Assembly: GCF_907165205.1 (NCBI RefSeq)
Contig: NC_058191.1
Location: 10,790,501-10,854,500 of the forward strand
Origin: Coccinella septempunctata
Lineage: Eukaryota; Arthropoda; Insecta; Coleoptera; Coccinellidae
DNA: 64,000 nucleotides
Direction of reading: 5' to 3'
The notes under the pieces are model-generated. The model was given only the letters and a program-made list of their open reading frames with translations, was not told the origin of the DNA and did not search any database. A program made the position numbers and the translations under genes. This document shows positions 35,801 through 47,800 of the stretch, in pieces (the first letter of the stretch is position 1; the number at the start of each line of letters is the position of its first letter).

Positions 35801-38800
35801 ATTCAAAATTCAATGTAATGTGAATGAATTTCTAGTGAAATAATCAATTGAAATAGATACTCATTATAATTTTTTCATATAATAATAGAAGAAGAAATTG
35901 AAAAATTCTATATGAAATGTTTTTCAGACATTTCAAACGGGATTTTTGCCCCCTCTTAGGGGCCGCCTAAGCTCGGGGGCCCCGGTGCACTGCACACTCT
36001 TGCACCTGCGTAGCTACGCCGCTGGCATAAGCTATTATTTCGTGAGGAAAAAAATGAAACTCGCAATATATATACTTCACTTATAGTTGAGGAGCCCAAG
36101 AGGGAAATTCGGGATTCACTCGAGCGTGTCAGATTAATATAAAGGGAGACACCTTGGACCCTGTAGAGTACCTCTACCAAAAATTAGACCTGCATATAGA
36201 GGAATTGTCCGGGAGAGCCTGTCAGAATAGTGAAAAAAAAACGGTCATTGTACAGGGTGGGCAAAATTCGTTGTCTACTGAAGGGATCTCGAGAACTATA
36301 GCATCTAGAAGAAAACGGACGACACAATCTCGAGCTCTTTTTCTTGACTAATCCAAAACTGAAAACAGATCCAGCCTAACGTTCATAGATTTTGAGTTAC
36401 GAACGAAAATTGAGAAATTGTCATTTTCAATGAAGCTTAAACGACGTTTAAGCATAGAATCTCTATGCAAAAAAGCATGTTGAAGGAATTAATCTCGTTT
36501 AATGAAACGGTGCATATGGCCATAAGTCTCGTTTCGTAGACGCGTCTTTCATTACGTTTTGCGGAATATTTAAATCTGATAATAATCATAACGCATAACG
36601 CATACTCTGGATCCCAACAAACACAATATACAGCAACTGTACAAATACTGCACTACAAATGCCACCAGAATGCAGCACAGAGATTGCTGTACTGAAACTG
36701 CACAGTTTCTGTATTGATAATTCTGCATTTTCAAAACGCAGTTTTTGATGTACAGTAACTGCACAGTTTCTGTATTCATAATTCTGCATTTTCAAAATGC
36801 AGTTTGTGATGTACAGTGACTGCATAGTTTCTGTATTGATAATTCTGCATTTTCAAAACGCAGTTTTTGATGTACAGTGACTGCATAGTTTCTGTATTGA
36901 TAATTCTGCATTTTCAAAATGCAGTTTGTGATGTACAGTGACTGCATAGTTTCTGTATTGATAATTCTGCATTTTCAAAACGCAGTTTTTGATGTACAGT
37001 GACTGCAGATTTTCTGTATTGATAATACTGCATTTTCAAAACGCAGTTTTTGATGTGCAGTAACTTCACAGTTTCTGTATTGATAATTCTGCATTTTCAA
37101 AACGCAGTTCTTGATGTACAGTAACTGCACAGTTTCTGTATTGATAATTCTGCATTTTCAAAACGCAGTTCTTGATATACAGTAACTGCACAGTTTCTGT
37201 ATTGATAATTCTGCATTTTCAAAACGCAGTTTTTGATGTACAGTGACTGCATAGTTTCTGTATTGATAATTCTGCATTTTCAAAACGCAGTTTTTGATGT
37301 ACAGTGACTGCATAGTTTCTGTATTGATAATTCTGCATTTTCAAAATGCAGTTTGTGATGTACAGTGACTGCATAGTTTCTGTATTGATAATTCTGCATT
37401 TTCAAAAAGCAGTTTGTGATGTACAGTGACTGCATAGTTTCTGTATTGATAGTTCTGCATTTTCAAAACGCAGTTGTTGATGTACAGTGACTGCAGATTT
37501 TCTGTATTGATAATACTGCATTTTCAAAACGCAGTTTTCGATGTGCAGTAACTTCACAGTTTCTGTATTGATAATTCTGCATTTTCAAAACGCAGTTCTT
37601 GATGTACAGTAACTGCACAGTTTCTGTATTGATAATTCTGCATTTTCAAAACGCAGTTCTTGATGTACAGTAACTGCACAGTTTCTGTATTGATAATTCT
37701 GCATTTTCAAAACGCAGTTCTTGATGTACAGTAACTGCACAGTTTCTGTATTGATAATTCTGCATTTTCAAAACGCAGTTTTTGATGTACAGTAACTGCA
37801 CAGTTTCTGTATTCATAATTCTGCATTTTCAAAATGCAGTTTGTGATGTACAGTGACTGCATAGTTTCTGTATTGATAATTCTGCATTTTCAAAACGCAG
37901 TTTTTGATGTACAGTGACTGCAGATTTTCTGTATTGATAATACTGCATTTTCTAAACGCAGTTTGTGATGTACAGTGACTGCATAGTTTCTGTATTGATA
38001 ATTCTGCATTTTCAAAACGCAGTTTTTGATGTACAGTGACTGCATAGTTTCTGTATTGATAATTCTGCATTTTCAAAATGCAGTTTGTGATGTACAGTGA
38101 CTGCATAGTTTCTGTATTGATAATTCTGCATTTTCAAAAAGTAGTTTGTGATGTACAGTGACTGCATAGTTTCTGTATTGATAGTTCTGCATTTTCAAAA
38201 CGCAGTTGTTGATGTACAGTGACTGCAGATTTTCTGTATTGATAATACTGCATTTTCAAAACGCAGTTTTTGATGTGCAGTAACTTCACAGTTTCTGTAT
38301 TGATAATTCTGCATTTTCAAAACGCAGTTCTTGATGTACAGTAACTGCACAGTTTCTGTATTGATAATTCTGCATTTTCAAAACGCAGTTCTTGATATAC
38401 AGTAACTGCACAGTTTCTGTATTGATAATTCTGCATTTTCAAAACGCAGTTTTTGATATACAATGACTGCACAGTTTCTGTATTTGCAATTCTTGATTTC
38501 AAAAATGGAGTATTTGATATAGAGTTAATAATAGAATATAGAATAATAATTCATAGGAATTCCTAAAACTTAGACATATACCTTCTTCAAGAAGTTGATA
38601 ATTCGATTATGAAGGTTAAAGAGACATTTCATAAACAGATTTAATTCAATAATTGAAGACTCCGTTCATTACCAAAATATGGATTATACCCATGATAGAA
38701 GAATACTTCATCGCACCATGGTGGTACCAGAATTAGCCAAATGATGGCATCACTGCTCTTGACGGTTGCGATCACAGGGTAGCATACACGTCTATTGCGG

Positions 38801-41800
38801 TGCAGCATACGCCAAACGATGGCGCCACCGGCGACGCATTACTCTAAGTCCTCTATGTAACCAGCGTTTATAGCAGGCACAATCTACGATTGTCGTAGCT
38901 AACTCCTATGCTTCATTAATCTCCACCCCTAAGAGTAGGCTATGTCTCAATTGGCGTGAAGTCACCTTTGCGCTTACCGCAAAAATACTAAGGGAAATTG
39001 AAAATTTCTGATTTGCAGAATAGATTTTCTGTTTATAACTAGGAAACTTCTCTAATAGAATATTGTTTCGTAATTACAAGTTTCGATATGGTTTTTACAC
39101 AGTGACTGCTACATTTAAAGTGCAGCTACTGTATAGTTTGAGCACAGTGTCTATTGTATATAAAATACAGGTTGCTGTACAGTTCTTGCGTGAACAAACT
39201 GCATATAAAACACAGCTAACTGTACAGTATTTGCACAGTGACCACTGCATTTAAAGTACAACTTGCTGTACAGTTTTAGCACGTAACTGCTGCATTTGAA
39301 GTGCAGCTATCTGTGCAGTTTTTCCAAAGTGAATACTGCATTTGAAGTACAGCTTGCTGTACAGTTTTAGCACGTCACTGCTGCATTTGAATTGCAGCTT
39401 GCTGTACAGTGGATTGCGATGCCATCGCTGTTTTTGAAGTGCAGCTGTGGCTGTATGTCGAATGCAGTTTGTACTGTACAGTAACTGCAAAGTCCACCTG
39501 GACATATACGGTCCTTTTTGGTGCAGTTATTGCATTACCGTAACTGCAGTCAATTGAAGCAACGATGTACAGTTTTTGTACAGTGACTGCATTTCAGTGT
39601 TTGCTGGGATGGTACTCTAGTTAATCTACTGGGTAAATTTTTGCAATTATTTGCACTTGGAAATTTATTTATTGATTGTGTTCTCGTTTCAAGACTAGTA
39701 GAAATTAATTAAGCTGAAATTTCCGTTCATCTTTCAGTATCAGTAACCGAACAGTTATAATTCTTTTAAATTTGTTGAATGAATATAGTGCTTCTCGACA
39801 AAAATTTTTTAGTTTGAATCGACTTATTCTGAAGTTGTTGTCTGAATGTTATAATATCATGAAAAATTTTAGAATATGAAAATAGAAATTCGAAGGACCT
39901 ATTATACAGGGTGTCCCGGATAAGATGGGAAACATTTTAATGTCAGGTAGACAACACCTATATCGTATTATCTAGGAGTTCTAGATTCAGATTTACCAAC
40001 AGGGTGTTTTTCAAATTTGAATGGAAATTAAAACCATTCTATCTTCTGAACTGAATCACCCATTTATTTGCTATTTATTTGGAATGAAGATAGCTTCCAT
40101 GAGGTTCCAGAAAACTGCAATGAAATATTATTCGATTTGCAAGACCGTATCACATAAAGTTCGCGAAATCACCCTGTACAATGAATTTCATGATTTCTTC
40201 GATAGCTACGTAAACTGTTCAAATAATATTGCGTGGCACTCATAACGAATTGAATTTTGAATCTTCATGAATGAAATCAATTGAATATGCATCATTGAAT
40301 GTTAATTTCAGTTTTCATTTGATCGAATACATCAGTTTCCTGAAGTAACTCGAGAATGGGTCTTTAACAATTATTTATCTTTAAGTCATTTGATTACCAA
40401 GAATAAACTTTAAAGAGATGGATAAGAAATAGGTGAAATAAAACAAAAACTAAGCGGCTTTCATTGTCTGTTCGAAATGATACTTCATTGTCTCAGAAGG
40501 AAATCTCAACTTTATTCAATCCATGAAAAGTATGCTTTCCAATGTCCAAAAAATGTTCCTGTATTGCTAAATGTGATTTCTTCAGGTTAAGGGCGCTCCT
40601 AGGCTGCATTTCTGAAGGGGAGGGGAATAATTGAATGAAAAATTAAATCTTCAAGTAACACCCAGAGATGGCAACACTTAACACTTTTTTCAATTTCACT
40701 AGGATACTAATTGTAGCCAATGACGAGACTTTTCGAGAATTTTTTTCATGTTCAAATTCATAGAATAGATAACTGCACCTCGGAAAGTTAATAACATGAA
40801 TGAATATTTGTTCTTAAATGAAAAAAATATTGTTTTCCGTTTGACGAATAAAAAAATTTCTGACTTTCCGAGGTGACGAACTGATTGAATTGATGTATAA
40901 TGAAAACCCCATATAAATTAGTGGTTTCTGACGTAAGATATTCATTTTTCCTTTTTGAACTGTCCACTATAACGGTGTAGATTCCTCTCAAGGGTCGGAT
41001 TAAATTTCTCATCTTTTCATGAACTATTCTTGCTTTCGTTATCATTGTTAGGTGTACATTCTGGCTGTTTTATATAAGAGTATGTATATTCTTGTCCGAG
41101 TAGTTCAACTTATTTCAAACTTAGTCACATGTTTACAAAAAAATATTGAAATATTCCAACTATTCCATGTTGTTTTTTTGCTATGCCACGATTTACTTTG
41201 TCCGGTGTTGAACGTTTTTCCTTTTCCTAGAATGGACAAGATTTACCAAATGATACCATTGACTTTCACGAACTTTTGAATGCCGAAATAAATTATCCTG
41301 ATATTAGACCTGGTAGCCCTGAAAACACAGCATTTCTACCTTATTCGAGTGGTACAACCGGTTTACCGAAAGGAGTTCAACTGACACATAATAATATAGT
41401 GTCGAACCTTTTTCAGCACCATAAACCACCAGAGGTGCGTTTCTTAAATGAAACTTCAGGTGCGTATTTCATCCCTTCTATTGGTTATAATGGTCTAATA
41501 TTTGAGTCATTAGTCATCTCAGAACAGTATACAGGGTAATTCATTGGGCAATGAGCATACAATCAGGGTAGATGGAAGAAACCTATATTTTATGGGTCTA
41601 CCATTCTTTGTTACCAAGATTCAGGATGATTTACTAATATTTTTAATTAATTATAACTTTTGCACAATCCTATACACTTCTGTGATATTTGATTCGTATT
41701 TTTTTTGTCAGGAGCACTATCGATGAACACAATAAAAAATCCCATTCCGAGTCCGGCTCTAAAAAATGTATGAGTTTATCTATTTCAAAATTTTATTCAC

Positions 41801-44800
41801 AAATTTGGTAAGAGCAAAAAAAATAACAGATTACATTTATAACTAATCTGGATGTTTCGAAAATTAGGTGGCGCAAAATTTGAAAAAGTGAATTGTTTTT
41901 CCAAAATGGTACTTTTCCAGCTGAAATCATCAACTAATTTTATTCTTTTGATTTCTAGATCTCAAACTCATTGAAAAACGAGAGGGCATGTTTATATGCT
42001 TTATACGCTCTATAAAAAAAATAAAATAGAAAGGAAGTTGGATTAAACATACCTTTCTTTATTTTCAACAAGTATATCTAGATTTCGAATTTTGAAGGTC
42101 AAACATTATAACATTTTTTCAGCTAGAACAATATTAAGATAATCTCTCAACTATGTATTCTTGAATATAATAGTAAAATAAAGCAGTGAAACGTATTGTT
42201 AAATATTTTGAATACACTTAGACATCCCAAAATGCTTACAATGATTATAAATCTGAAGTGTATTATCTATATCTTGTAACGCCTTTTTCTCGGGAGTACT
42301 CGAGCGCCAGCTATTCTTTAAGGGAAAATAGCAAACCTACCCTGGTAGCTACTAGCCGAAGACAAGGTTCCTCGGTGTCTGGGGTGTTAGGGACAACCAG
42401 TGAAAGTCAAATTCAACGCAAACAAATTATATTTGTCGACTCGTACAAGGAAACACAAATGGCACTATTATAAAATTCGACTCGAGATCAGTGAATTTAC
42501 AGGGCAAAACGGACGGAATGAAACAGGATCCGATCTCAAACGTTATACGAGGTTTTACGGACGTGTTCGCCAGCCAGAACCTAAGACGCACACTTAACGG
42601 ACATATATCGGACTTCAGCCAGGTTAGGGGATAAAAAATGCCGACACAGAATTACGACGGCTCACCCTTAGGCGCGTTCGGCACTCCCCGGGTATCCACA
42701 CCAGCAGAGTGCTTCCCTAACCGTAGGGGTGAACACGGGAACGAGATGAAAAAAAATGAGGGAAGGGTGAGCCACTCCAAAGTGCCTTCGGTACCCCCCG
42801 GGTATTCACACCAGTAGGGTACTTTAATGACAGTAGGGGTGGACTGGAAAGAGAAGGGAAAAGTGAGGGGAGGGTGAGCCACCCCAAAGTTCCTTCGGTA
42901 CCCCCCGGGTATCCACACCAGCAGGGTACTTTAATTACAGTAGGGTTAACTCAGACTGTGGTATAGGAGTGGTGAAGATGGGAGCTGAAGTTCCAACAGT
43001 GAATATAAAAAAAACGGAGTGTCGTCTCACCTCTGGGTTCTATTCGGCCACTTACACTCGCAAAACAGAAATAAGTCGCCCCAAATGCGGTGAATAAGAA
43101 AAGAAAATAAAAGAAAATTGGAATTCTGAATGTTAAAAAAAAATTTAATAAAATTATTATCAGGAATTTGTACAATCGCTTTATTCTCTCAGGTAATTTT
43201 CAATATGCCGACGTTTCGGAGGCGAGTTCCTCCTTCTTCAGGGCTAAAAGACGAAAGAACACATAACAAAACAATCACAAAGACAGCCTCTGATACCAAC
43301 CTCAAGAATTCAAGTTGTTCGAGAAAATATTATAGCGCAATAATCTCTCATGAGATCAGAATAAAACATAAATCTTAAAATCTTTAAAATTAACAGAACG
43401 TGCAAACAATTATAATCATAAAGTTGTCAAATCGAAACAGAAGTGTGGGACAATAGAACATAGACAAGGGGGAAAACTTCAAATGTCAAGAATCACAACC
43501 AAGACAAGTGACAGATATTTTTCTTTCTTCTCTCTTTCTTTTTTTCTGTCACTTGTCTTGGTTGTGATTCTTGACATTTGAAGTTTTCCCCCTTGTCTAT
43601 GTTCTATTGTCCCACACTTCTGTTTCGATTTGACAACTTTATGATTATAATTGTTTGCACGTTCTGTTAATTTTAAAGATTTTATGATTTATGTTTTATT
43701 CTGATCTCATGAGAGATTATTGCGCTATAATATTTTCTCGAACAACTTGAATTCTTAAGGTTGGTATCAGAGGCTGTCTTTGTGATTGTTTCGTTATGTG
43801 TTCTTTTGTCTTTTAGCCCTGAAGAAGGAGAAACTCGCCTCCGAAACGTCGGCATATTGAAAATTACCTGAGAGAATAAAGCGATTGTCCAAATTCCTGA
43901 TAATAGTTTTATTAAATTATAATCATGGACGAAAACCAAACTGAACTAAAAAGAAATCTTCTAATTGAATCTAAGACGGCCGACGGCACTAGTCGTAGGC
44001 AAACAGGCGAATTAAACACAAGTCAACTGGCAGGAAATAAATCGTAAGTGAAGTGACCTACGGGGGAACATCTGATTTTATACCCACAAGGGGGTGCGGA
44101 AATCAGATATGCCCTGACAGTCGAAATTCGGTAAAATATGCGTCGATGAAGACGTCTTAATTTCGACTTATCTGTGCTAGCGAACAAAAAACACGGTTAT
44201 CTTCCAATTCAACATGTTTTATACGGTGCGACATCGTTTTTCAGAAAGGAAAACGGAATAAAAACGGTACGGAATGTTTACAATTCCGAACGATGTCGGA
44301 ATCCTGAATTGAGGGGGTAGGTTTGAAAACTACCCTCTCGTTACAATCTACTTAAACTAAGCCAATTAATACCGAGAACACATCAGAAGAGTCAGGAAAG
44401 CTGACAAAATAAATAAAAGTGGATAGGAAAATTCAATATTTTTCATTTTCTGTTTTGTTCAACCTTTGTACCTAATGTAGATTTGTTCCAACGTTATGAT
44501 TTCTTCGGAATTAAAATGATTCTCATTTTCCATTCTTTTTTCAATGTTGTTCGATGAACATATGCTCTTTTTCTGGAAAAGTACTATTTGGGGAAGACAA
44601 TTTATTTATTTTCAATTATCTGCCACTTCATTTAACCAAAAAAAAAAAAAATATTTAGATTTGACTCAAGTTAAAAAAAACTTGTCGCTGGGTCGGTAAA
44701 CGTCAGCTTGCTTTTGTTGTTATAGATGGAGTAAGGAGTAATGAGTAATGCAACTCACTTTTTGTAAATAATAATAAATATTCGAAGGATATTGAATATA

Positions 44801-47800
44801 TCCTAATTTAACCTTAATAATAAGCATAAGGTTTCTGATTTTAAAAATATATACATCAGATATCTCTCCTTATCATCTTCTAATCTGTCACTCAGTAAAC
44901 CAGAACTGAGGAAATTGACGGGCGCACTCACAGGGCACTGCCCCGTGAGGTATCATCTCAAACACATGGGAAAAACGCCCGATGACACTTGTCGCTATTG
45001 ACAAGAAGCCACTGAGACAGCCAAACACTTGCTTTGATAAGAGTGCGAAGCTGTTCATCGGAAAAGGCTACAGCACCTTGGTTCGTGGTTCCTAGAGCCG
45101 GAACAAGTAATGGATGTGGCCCCCAGAAAAGTGGTGAAGTTCACTGGGACTTTACTGCCTGAATGGTAAACACCGCGGGGATGCATAAAATAGATCTGTA
45201 GGTCAAGGTGCATGCATGACCTTTCGGCCCCTCCTCTAATCTAATCTAATTATCTTCTAGTAGGAAGGAATATATGGGAGTATTAAACTAATGATTTCGA
45301 TAATAAAAGCAGTTTTAGTGAAAACAACTAGAAGAAATAGCCGATATGAAGTCCTTCTGGTTTTTTCCATTTATCGTTTCAACATTTGTCACTAGATATT
45401 CAATCAAAACCAAAATTCTAACGACAATATTTTTCTATCCACAGATGATTTTCAGGAGATTTTTCCCACGACTCTACCACTTTACCACGCTTTTGGTTAT
45501 AACGTAGTTATGAATGGTAGCGTCATTCATGGTGGGAAAGTGGTGACATTACGAAAATTCAGCCCGAAAGCGTATACGACAATGCTGAAAGAATATCCAT
45601 GTAGCACAGGTCTATACGTTGTTCCCCCATTAGGTACGTATCTAGTCCTAGTCTGCTAGAATTGTTAATGGAAGTATTCAAAAAAATCAAGAGTGCAAAC
45701 AAGCTTTCATTCAACTGTTTTTAGAAGAATAAAATTGTGAATTTTTGTTTACTCGACCATCGGGAATACAACAGTATTTCGCACCCCTTATAATGTGAAT
45801 TTACAACTATATATCAAGGGCGGGATGGTGGTTGTGTAATGGGGGTTATAACCCCCCCATGAGTATCGAAATCCATGCGATCCGTGGTCACGTGAACTTA
45901 ATTTCAAAGTAAATCTGAGGTGAAGTGTCGTCATCAGAAGAGTGCAGAAACCTTGCGGGAATATTCGAAGCAGAAATAGCAAGATTGATAAGACTGGCTT
46001 ATCCTACAGCACAGGATAACTTGCTGGAACAACTCGCTGTCCAGAGATTCGTCGATGGGATTGAGAGATATGGACACCCAGCAGACCCTGCGGTTGGCAC
46101 GACCTAGTACTTCAGATGACGTCTTGACCCATGCACTACAGTTTCAAGCTGCCAAACAAGGTTCGCTCATGGGAAAGAGCAAGATGAGAACCACCGTCGA
46201 AGAACCCTCAGCCAGCGATGAGAGCATATAACACGTAGTACGTCCAGGGACAACGAAATAGAAGATGTAGATGCTGGAATTGACGAGAGAGGTCATATTC
46301 AGCGCAACTATAAGAATCTGGCTACAACAAAACACCAAGAGCGGAAAAACTAAAGCAGATTGGTGAAAAGAGGCATAAACCAACCTGCCACGACAATGCC
46401 TCAGAAGATATAATCCAGGCTATCAAGTATTTATGTCGACGGTAAAATTGATGGGCGGTCGGTTAAGATGTTAGTTACACCGGCTCAGCGCGAACTAAAG
46501 TGAGGCCGGATATAGTGGAAAAATCTTACATATGATGGTTCGTTTACGGACTGCAACTGGTGAAGACCTATCAACACATAGAAAGAATCTGGTAGCAGAA
46601 TACATAGAGGATGACATCTTGGGAATCAAGGATAACGGCTTCCAGATGAATATGAGAAACGACGTCTTGAGAATTGGAACTCTGGAAATTCCATTCTTGG
46701 GATGTAAAGATACAAACAAAGATGTTGACCTACGTGGGCGGGCAGAAACCGTAGTGAAGAAGCACTTAGACAAAGATCTTCGGGCCTTCGGGAGGGTTGT
46801 ATAAGGCTCATCGAACAGGCTACTGGGAATAAATGTTGCTGCTAGAATCAGAAAAGATTATCAAGGACATGCCCGAACAAGGAATAATAGAACTACCACA
46901 TTGTCCCTGGTCCTCACCGGTTATTCTGATGGAAAAGAAATATGGCAGCACCAGATTTTGCGTCGACTACCGTTGTCTGAACGAAGTCACTAAGATGGAT
47001 TCTTACCCTATTCCAAGGATTGACAACACTTTGGACACGCATTCTGGCTTGAAAAGCGTGTATTGACAAGTGGAACTAGATTTCAAGGACGAAGAGAAAA
47101 CCTCTTTTACGATTAGGACAGAATTTTGGCAGTTCACACTAATACCGTTTGGTCATTGTAATGCACCTGCAACTTTCGAATGGAAAACATTCCTCGAGGA
47201 TTATCTTGGAAGAAATGCCTTGTTTATTTGGATGATGTCATTGTTTTTGGCCGGACATTCGATGACCACTTGAAGAATTCAAGTGACGTTCTTGAGAGGC
47301 TGTGTACTGCAAATCTAAAACTCAGTCCGAAGAAGTGCCACAAAGTGCTAGGAAAGGAGTGAAAAACTTAGAACATGTAGTATCTGAAGCTAGAGTTAGC
47401 GCCGACCAAGACAAGATCAATGTCGAACTGGAAAGCAAGATCTCTTCTAGGCGCCTGAAGATTTATCATTAGCCCTGGTGTCGCTGAAGATCGGCGTATG
47501 TCCAGAGAAATATCATTCGTCTTCAGGAAGAAATTAGGCCGTGTATCAATCAACAGCCTCGTCCCGGTAAAGCCCTGAGGCTAGCCGATGACCGGCGTTA
47601 CCTTTTCTACCTTGTAACCAAGAGATTCTTCGATAACAAACCTGACTGTAGAGGTATGTGGTGTAGCTTGTTGAACCTGAGGGTTTACCTGGCAAAACTG
47701 AAGGTGAAGAAGCTAGCTATGCCAAAGTTGGGTTGTGGTCCGAAACCCTCGAATACGCCCCTGCTGCCGCTCGTAAACATCGCGAATTTCGCTATAGCTC

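Larger units (their letters stand above)
32737..36024. mobile_element. hAT-superfamily transposon (outer element of a nest)
   Basis: The TIR CAGTGGCGTAGCTAGG at 32737 matches the inverted right end (CCTGCGTAGCTACGCCGCTG, ending 36024). Flanks are ACATCAGC and GCATAAGC, an 8-bp duplication with two changes. Minus-strand transposase debris at about 34210-34420 reads EESFWKMFLRRLFNVILTLA then KNFLALRGHR, typical of the DUF4371/ZMYM-type hAT transposases. It carries two further insertions (32765-33628 and 34004-34207). It lies in synthetase intron 3. Confidence 0.8.
36609..39612. mobile_element. TIR-bounded unit carrying a satellite array
   Basis: The left end ATCCCAACAAACAC (36611) matches the reverse complement of the right end (GTGTTTGCTGGGAT, ending 39610). 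Outside both ends lies TACTCT (36603-36608 and 39613-39618), a possible 6-bp target duplication. Inside are a 61-bp satellite (about 36690-38510), a 600-bp unique part, and a second, degenerate repeat block (about 39100-39600). No transposase was seen. Confidence 0.65.
42275..44345. mobile_element. LTR-like unit TGTAACG...CGTTACA with nested insertions
   Basis: The unit starts TGTAACG and ends CGTTACA, flanked by ATCT on both sides (42271-42274, 44346-44349), as expected of an LTR or solo LTR. It includes a 109-bp triple repeat and the Penelope-like foldback element. No pol frame is seen. Identity as an LTR is an inference from the ends alone. Confidence 0.45.

Noticed and set aside
37813..38502. 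Minus-strand open frames of 60-100 codons across the satellite
   Set aside because: They follow from the 61-bp repeat rotating through three frames without stops; no start context, splice site or family resemblance.
36611..39610. CRISPR-like array
   Set aside because: The 61-bp units are head-to-tail with no unique spacers, in a eukaryotic intron.
41231..41434. Shorter version of synthetase exon 4 ending at the first GTGCGT
   Set aside because: It would drop a conserved stretch and leave the wrong phase for the best exon 5 acceptor.
42652..42918. Minus-strand frame with repeated WIPGGYRRNFG-like text
   Set aside because: It is the translation of the 109-bp tandem repeat, not a gene.
45456..45633. 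Exon 5 starting at the later CAG (45455)
   Set aside because: Phase 0 there clashes with the phase-1 end of exon 4 at 41459 and would remove the DDFQ residues that fit the family.
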